From assembly GCA_002426575.1 (NCBI GenBank), contig DIRE01000058.1, positions 1-10,989 on the forward strand: a stretch of 10,989 nt of DNA, in the 5' to 3' direction. The translations under genes and the position numbers were made by a program. Positions 7,595 to 10,989 of this stretch are shown piece after piece (within the stretch, counting starts at the first letter, position 1; each line of letters opens with the position of its first letter). This DNA is from Clostridiaceae bacterium UBA5444. GTDB taxonomy: Bacteria; Bacillota; Clostridia; Clostridiales; Oxobacteraceae. The notes beneath the pieces were generated by a model, which worked only from the letters and a program-made list of their open reading frames with translations, was not told where the DNA came from and did not search any database.

Positions 7595-7639
7595 AATAAC
7601 TTAACGAAAAAGTGCCTGTCACTTTTTCGTTAAGTTATT
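7595..7639 (+). repeat. 45-bp perfect palindrome, copy 2 (hairpin repeat)
   Basis: The left arm 7595-7614 (AATAACTTAACGAAAAAGTG) is exactly complementary to 7620-7639, with loop CCTGT. Compared with copy 1 (361-405, read on the minus strand), 18 of 20 stem pairs are identical and the two that differ are changed on both arms so pairing is kept. It starts 15 bases after the preceding gene and ends in TTATTTT, so it may serve as that gene's terminator. Confidence 0.9.
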
Positions 7640-7680
7640 TTCATGCTCACATATGAGCAAAACTCATCCAAAACTTTGGT

Positions 7681-7734
7681 TAATTGGATGTAAGTGTATT
7701 GACATGTGCGTGAATATGCCCTATAATCCAATTA
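7681..7734 (+). promoter_or_regulatory. Consensus promoter of the PTS operon, flanked by an inverted repeat
   Basis: TTGACA (7699-7704), exactly 17 bases, then TATAAT (7722-7727) is a perfect housekeeping-type promoter. An 8-base inverted repeat brackets it: TAATTGGA (7681-7688) upstream of the -35 and TCCAATTA (7727-7734) across the end of the -10 and the expected transcript start. That placement suits an operator pair for the DeoR-family regulator encoded directly downstream, which is inference. A smaller inverted repeat TGCTCA-CATA-TGAGCA lies at 7644-7659. The untranslated leader would be about 45 bases. Confidence 0.8.
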
Positions 7735-7779
7735 TCAACTATAAACGAGCACAAACAATCAGAAACGAGAGTGAATTTT

Positions 7780-8562
7780 ATGTTTGCTGAAAAAAGGCAA
7801 GAAAAGATTGCAGAGATTTTGAAAGAGAAAAGTAGCATAAAAGTTAGCAAACTGTCTAATATCTTTAATGTATCTGAATCAACTATAAGAAGAGATTTAC
7901 AGGACATGGAACAGAACGGTCTTTTAACAAGAACCCATGGGGGCGCAATACCGGTTAAAAAGACAAATTTTGAGCCAACATTTGAAGAAAAAGAGGATAG
8001 AAAACATTATGAGAAGGCTGATATTGGCGGGGTGGCCACTTCTTTAATTGAAAATAACGATACTATTATACTTGATTCAGGAACAACAACTTTAGAAATT
8101 GCTAAAAATATTAAGGCAAAAAATGTTACTGTAATAACTAATTCCCTCGATATTGCTTTAGAATTATCAAATAAGGAAGACATAGAGCTGATTATTGCTG
8201 GAGGAACATTAAGAAAAGTTACAAGAGCAATGGTGGGTTATTTAACTGAAGCTACTCTAAGGAACTTTAGAGTTGATAAAGCATTTATAGGTGCTAATGG
8301 TATATCTGTAGAAGAAGGAATAACCACTCCCAACTTTACGGAAGCACAAAGTAAAAAAGCTATGATGAATGTAGCAAATAAGGTCTTTGTAGTAGCCGAT
8401 AGTTCAAAGTTCAATGAGGTGAGTTTTTCAGTAATAAGTCCTATTAGGGCTGTTACTGCAATAATTACAAATATTGATTTAGATAAAGCAGTAATTAAAG
8501 ATTTTCAAGAGGCAGGAGTTGAAATTATAACAGCAATCGATAAAGAATATTTGCAGGCGTAA
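7780..8562 (+). CDS. DeoR-family transcriptional regulator (probable fructose PTS repressor)
   Basis: A 260-residue cytoplasmic repressor of normal family length. Residues about 18-56 form the DeoR helix-turn-helix (VSKLSNIFNVSESTIRRDL, then LTRTHGGAI); the remainder is the sugar-phosphate-sensing domain, with the typical DSGTTT from D99, VITNSLDIA, GGTLRK and FIGANGI. I choose ATG at 7780 because the family usually begins M(F/L)AEERQ and because GAGAGTG (7767-7773) lies 6 bases before it; a GTG at 7771 is the alternative and falls within that site. It is first in the operon with the two PTS genes, so it most likely controls uptake of their sugar and is itself autoregulated. In related FruR proteins the effector is fructose 1-phosphate; here it is unproven. 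Confidence 0.88.
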   Translation: MFAEKRQEKIAEILKEKSSIKVSKLSNIFNVSESTIRRDLQDMEQNGLLTRTHGGAIPVKKTNFEPTFEEKEDRKHYEKADIGGVATSLIENNDTIILDSGTTTLEIAKNIKAKNVTVITNSLDIALELSNKEDIELIIAGGTLRKVTRAMVGYLTEATLRNFRVDKAFIGANGISVEEGITTPNFTEAQSKKAMMNVANKVFVVADSSKFNEVSFSVISPIRAVTAIITNIDLDKAVIKDFQEAGVEIITAIDKEYLQA

Positions 8563-8612
8563 ATAAAGCCTTACCAATTGCAAAACATTTGGGGTGAAAG
8601 GGGAACTTACAA

Positions 8613-9059
8613 ATGACAATAAAAGATATGTTTTCAAAAGAAAGAGTTAATTTTAACTTAAGAGCTTCAACAAAGGACCAAGTTTTAGACGAACTTATAG
8701 ATATTTTAGAAGCAGATGAAAAAATTATAGACAAAAAGGAATTTAAGAAAGCTGTTTTAAAACGAGAAGAGGAATTTTCAACTGGTATAGGAATGGGTAT
8801 AGCAATACCTCATGGAAAGAGTTCTGCTGTTAGACAAGCTTCAATAGTATTTGGGAGAAGTAATAAGGGGATAGATTATGAATCTATGGATGATAAGCCA
8901 GCGTATTTATTCTTTTTAATAGCTGTACCGGAACAATCAAACGATGTACATTTAAGAGCGTTAAATGAAATTTCCAGGAAGCTTATGCACCCAGACATCA
9001 GGGAGAAAATATTTAAGGCTGAAAGCTTTGAAGACTTTATAAAAGTATTTGAAGAATAA
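8613..9059 (+). CDS. PTS fructose/mannitol-type EIIA component
   Basis: A 148-residue soluble protein covering one complete PTS EIIA domain of the fructose/mannitol type (PTS_EIIA_2). The phosphorylated histidine should be H67 in GIAIPHGKS; PEQSNDVHLRALNEISRKL is the second conserved block. It would take phosphate from HPr and pass it to the EIIB domain of the permease encoded next. A ribosome site GAAAGGGG (8596-8603) lies 9 bases upstream of the ATG. It begins 50 bases after the regulator with no promoter visible between, so it is probably cotranscribed. In many Firmicutes this domain is fused to EIIBC in one FruA chain; here it is separate. Confidence 0.92.
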   Translation: MTIKDMFSKERVNFNLRASTKDQVLDELIDILEADEKIIDKKEFKKAVLKREEEFSTGIGMGIAIPHGKSSAVRQASIVFGRSNKGIDYESMDDKPAYLFFLIAVPEQSNDVHLRALNEISRKLMHPDIREKIFKAESFEDFIKVFEE

Positions 9060-9072
9060 ATTTAGTTTAACT

Positions 9073-9134
9073 GTAAATAGCTTATAGATATGCTAAAAGC
9101 TATTATTTTCTATATTTTACTACGAGCTATTTAC
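9073..9134 (+). promoter_or_regulatory. Alternative hairpins between EIIA and EIIBC
   Basis: The 110-base gap has three related segments. GTAAATAGCT (9073-9082) pairs perfectly with AGCTATTTAC (9125-9134). The overlapping AATAGCTT (9076-9083) also pairs perfectly with AAGCTATT (9097-9104), and that shorter hairpin is followed by a T-rich run. The two pairings exclude each other. This could be attenuation within the operon, or simply an RNA processing or stability element setting EIIA to EIIBC ratios. Function is inference. Confidence 0.4.
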
Positions 9135-9169
9135 TTAAAAATATAATATTATTCTAAGGAGGGCTTTTT

Positions 9170-10537
9170 ATGAAGTTTGTTGCAGTAACATCATGCCCAA
9201 CAGGTGTGGCTCATACTTATATGGCTGCAGAAGCTCTTCAAATGGCAGCGAAAGAACTTGGATATGAAATAAAGGTGGAAACCCAAGGCTCTGTAGGTGC
9301 TGAAAATATTATCACAGAAAAAGATTTGGAAGAAGCCAGAGCCGTGATAATAGCTGCTGATACAAATGTAGGCAAGTCTAGATTCGAAGGTATGCTAATT
9401 ATTGAAGTCCCAGTTAAGGATGCAATTAAAGATCCTAAAGCTTTAATAAAAAGAGCTATGAATGCTAAGCCAAGTGAAAGGGCAGCTAGTTTAGCGGGTG
9501 AAAAAAAGCCTAAAGAAAAGGAAACAGGAACAGGTGTTTATAAGCATCTTATGACAGGTGTATCTTTTATGATTCCATTTGTTGTTGCAGGAGGACTTCT
9601 TATCGCAATAGGCTTCGCAGTTGGAGGCATATATGTTTTCGATAACCCCGGTACTATTGGAGAAACACTATTTTCGACAGGTAAATCAGCATTTGCCTTG
9701 ATGATTCCTATACTAGGTGCATATATATCATATTCAATAGCAGACAGGCCTGGTATAGTACCTGGTATGGTTGGAGGATATATTGCAAGTACTAATGGTT
9801 CAGGGTTTTTAGGGGCAATGGTTGCTGGATTTGCTGCTGGATATCTTGTTCTTGCAATTAAGAAATATATAAAACTTCCAAAGTCATTTCAGAGTTTAAT
9901 GCCAGTGCTTATTATTCCTTTGCTTTCAACGACAATAATGGGACTGCTTATGGTTTATGTTATTGGTAAACCTATGGCCTTATTTAATACTACATTGGAA
10001 TCATGGTTAACTTCACTTAACGGTGTAAATGCGGCGCTACTCGGGATTATATTAGGATGTATGATGGCTTTTGATATGGGAGGCCCTGTAAATAAGGCTG
10101 CATATACATTTGCAGCAGCTACAGTAGCAAATGGGAAGCCATCGGCTGTAATGGCTGCAGGTATGGTAGCGGGTATGGTACCACCACTTGGAATAGCACT
10201 TTCAACAGTAATAACAAAGGATAAATATACCCCTGAAGAAAGAGAAGCAGGAAAAGCTAACTGGGCACTTGGTATATCCTTCATAACTGAGGGTGCAATA
10301 CCTTTTGCAGCTGCAGATCCTCTAAGAGTTATACCATCCTTAATGGCAGGTTCAGCAGTAGCAGGAGCTATATCAATGATATTTGACTGTACATTAGTAG
10401 TTCCTCATGGTGGAATATGGGTATTAGCTATTCCTAATGTTGTTACTGGTCTGCTTCCATATATAATTGCATTAGTAGCAGGTACAGTAGTAACAGCTCT
10501 TATATTATCGACAATTAAGAAACCAATTGAAAAGTAG
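9170..10537 (+). CDS. fruA: PTS fructose-family EIIBC permease
   Basis: A 455-residue membrane permease of the PTS fructose family. Residues 1-100 are the EIIB domain with phosphorylated C9 in VTSCPTGVAHTYMAAEAL; a charged linker (about 101-125) leads to the EIIC channel domain, with many hydrophobic segments and the family motifs GGPVNKAAYTF (from about 304) and ITEGAIPFAAADPLRVIPS (from about 370). It imports and phosphorylates its sugar, fructose by family resemblance, using phosphate from the separate EIIA. The start is set by a strong AAGGAGGG (9156-9163), 6 bases before ATG. It is last in the operon, followed by the terminator at 10543-10607. Some relatives transport other hexoses or hexitols, so the symbol is a family-level assignment. 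No 1-phosphofructokinase gene accompanies it in this window. Confidence 0.92.
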   Translation: MKFVAVTSCPTGVAHTYMAAEALQMAAKELGYEIKVETQGSVGAENIITEKDLEEARAVIIAADTNVGKSRFEGMLIIEVPVKDAIKDPKALIKRAMNAKPSERAASLAGEKKPKEKETGTGVYKHLMTGVSFMIPFVVAGGLLIAIGFAVGGIYVFDNPGTIGETLFSTGKSAFALMIPILGAYISYSIADRPGIVPGMVGGYIASTNGSGFLGAMVAGFAAGYLVLAIKKYIKLPKSFQSLMPVLIIPLLSTTIMGLLMVYVIGKPMALFNTTLESWLTSLNGVNAALLGIILGCMMAFDMGGPVNKAAYTFAAATVANGKPSAVMAAGMVAGMVPPLGIALSTVITKDKYTPEEREAGKANWALGISFITEGAIPFAAADPLRVIPSLMAGSAVAGAISMIFDCTLVVPHGGIWVLAIPNVVTGLLPYIIALVAGTVVTALILSTIKKPIEK

Positions 10538-10542
10538 AGTAT

Positions 10543-10607
10543 AAAAAATAAGCCATGGAGCAATGGGAAATTATATAATAATAACTTTGCTCTACGGTTT
10601 ATTTTTT
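10543..10607 (+). terminator. Bidirectional terminator between the PTS operon and the SIS gene
   Basis: A 21-base stem (10543-10563 with 10587-10607) containing one mismatch and two G-U type pairs, closed by a 23-base AT-rich loop. Six As at the left foot and six Ts at the right foot let it end transcripts of the PTS operon and of the convergent SIS-domain gene. Confidence 0.8.
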
Positions 10608-10718
10608 ATGTTTATTTAAAACTTTTGCCTTTATATTACTTTACTGCTCAGCCTATTTATTTACAACATTAACAGGATTCCCTTTTAATCCCTTTAACAT
10701 TTGAAACTAATAGTTAGC

Positions 10719-10989
10719 TTATTTAAATTTATAATGAATTGAATCCTTATATTTTTCATATAATTTTTGGTTCAACTCTTCTCCTCCATCAATATTAGCA
10801 CTATAAAATACTGGAGGGTTTTTCATGCCTTTCTTAATCAAGTTTTGAGCTGTAGCCGCTATAATTGAGTTTAAAATTGTAGCCCCAATAACAGTAGAGG
10901 TAGGGCCCACTTTTTGCTCCAATCCTTCCAGGCTGACACACCCATCACCTACATCGCCATGATTGTCAAGAACTATATCACAAAATTCA
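10719..10989 (-). CDS. SIS-domain sugar isomerase-like protein, C-terminal part (runs off the window)
   Basis: Partial: the stop is at 10719-10721 and the frame remains open to the right edge, giving about 90 C-terminal residues. A TTG inside the frame is not the true start, because coding sequence continues upstream with EFCDIVLDNHGDVGDG. The motifs DNHGDVGDG, GLEQKVGPTSTVIGA and PPVFYSANIDGG fit the group of SIS-domain proteins (UPF0309-like, phosphosugar isomerase or binding) seen near sugar-use genes. It should be cytoplasmic and bind a phosphosugar; the exact substrate is unknown. It converges on the PTS operon and shares its terminator. Confidence 0.75.
   Translation of the reverse strand, partial: EFCDIVLDNHGDVGDGCVSLEGLEQKVGPTSTVIGATILNSIIAATAQNLIKKGMKNPPVFYSANIDGGEELNQKLYEKYKDSIHYKFK

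Noticed and set aside
7689..7702. Possible CcpA (cre) site overlapping the PTS -35
   Set aside because: By eye it departs from the TGWAARCGYTWNCW pattern at about three positions, including the central CG, so it is not supportable.
1..10989. CRISPR array, tRNA, rRNA or riboswitch
   Set aside because: No regularly spaced direct repeats, no tRNA-like cloverleaf and no recognisable riboswitch core seen on either strand.

Overview
The window looks like chromosomal DNA of a low-GC Gram-positive bacterium, most likely an anaerobic clostridial-type Firmicute. The grounds are strong AGGAGG-type ribosome sites, TTGACA/TATAAT promoters, AT-rich intergenic DNA, a BlaI/BlaR1-type pair, a DeoR-controlled fructose-type PTS, and a glycosidase carrying dockerin and cohesin-like modules. 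Species cannot be assigned from the sequence alone.

Layout. (1) 1-216, minus strand: a small DUF4177-type protein. (2) 217-553: no intact gene. This stretch holds a likely promoter for the DUF4177 gene, a perfect 20-bp-arm palindrome (361-405), and what reads as the 3' end of a lost gene (about 406-554), whose stop codon overlaps the next start codon. (3) 554-4591: a 1345-residue GH31 glycosidase that best fits the alpha-N-acetylgalactosaminidase type, with FN3, two F5/8 type C (CBM32-like) modules, a dockerin and a cohesin-like module, but no signal peptide. It ends in a strong terminator (4679-4711). (4) 4935-6952: a translationally coupled BlaI-family repressor and BlaR1-like M56 membrane metalloprotease whose C-terminal part is not a penicillin-binding domain. 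(5) 6971-7579: a promoter overlapping a palindrome, then a 160-codon membrane-anchored protein of unknown function. Its only well-placed start codon is ATA, so it is either an unusual start or a gene that has lost its start. (6) 7595-7639: a second copy of the long palindrome, in opposite orientation, differing from copy 1 by two compensated base pairs. (7) 7699-10607: a consensus promoter, a DeoR-family regulator, a PTS EIIA and a PTS EIIBC of the fructose family, closed by a bidirectional terminator. (8) 10719-10989, minus strand: the C-terminal part of an SIS-domain sugar isomerase-like protein that runs off the right edge.

How the parts relate. The window joins several independent units rather than one system. 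The PTS unit is self-contained: regulator, phosphoryl carrier domain and sugar-specific permease. It lacks the 1-phosphofructokinase usual in fru operons. The GH31 enzyme would release sugars from O-glycans if exported, but as it stands it appears to lack both export signal and operon partner. The BlaI/BlaR1 pair, plus the small anchored protein beyond it, may form a cell-surface stress sensing module, which is inference. I found no CRISPR array, tRNA, rRNA, intact transposase or phage gene. The most unusual points are the paired palindromes, the gene remnant fused to the GH31 start, the ATA-start gene and the odd modular design of the GH31 protein.
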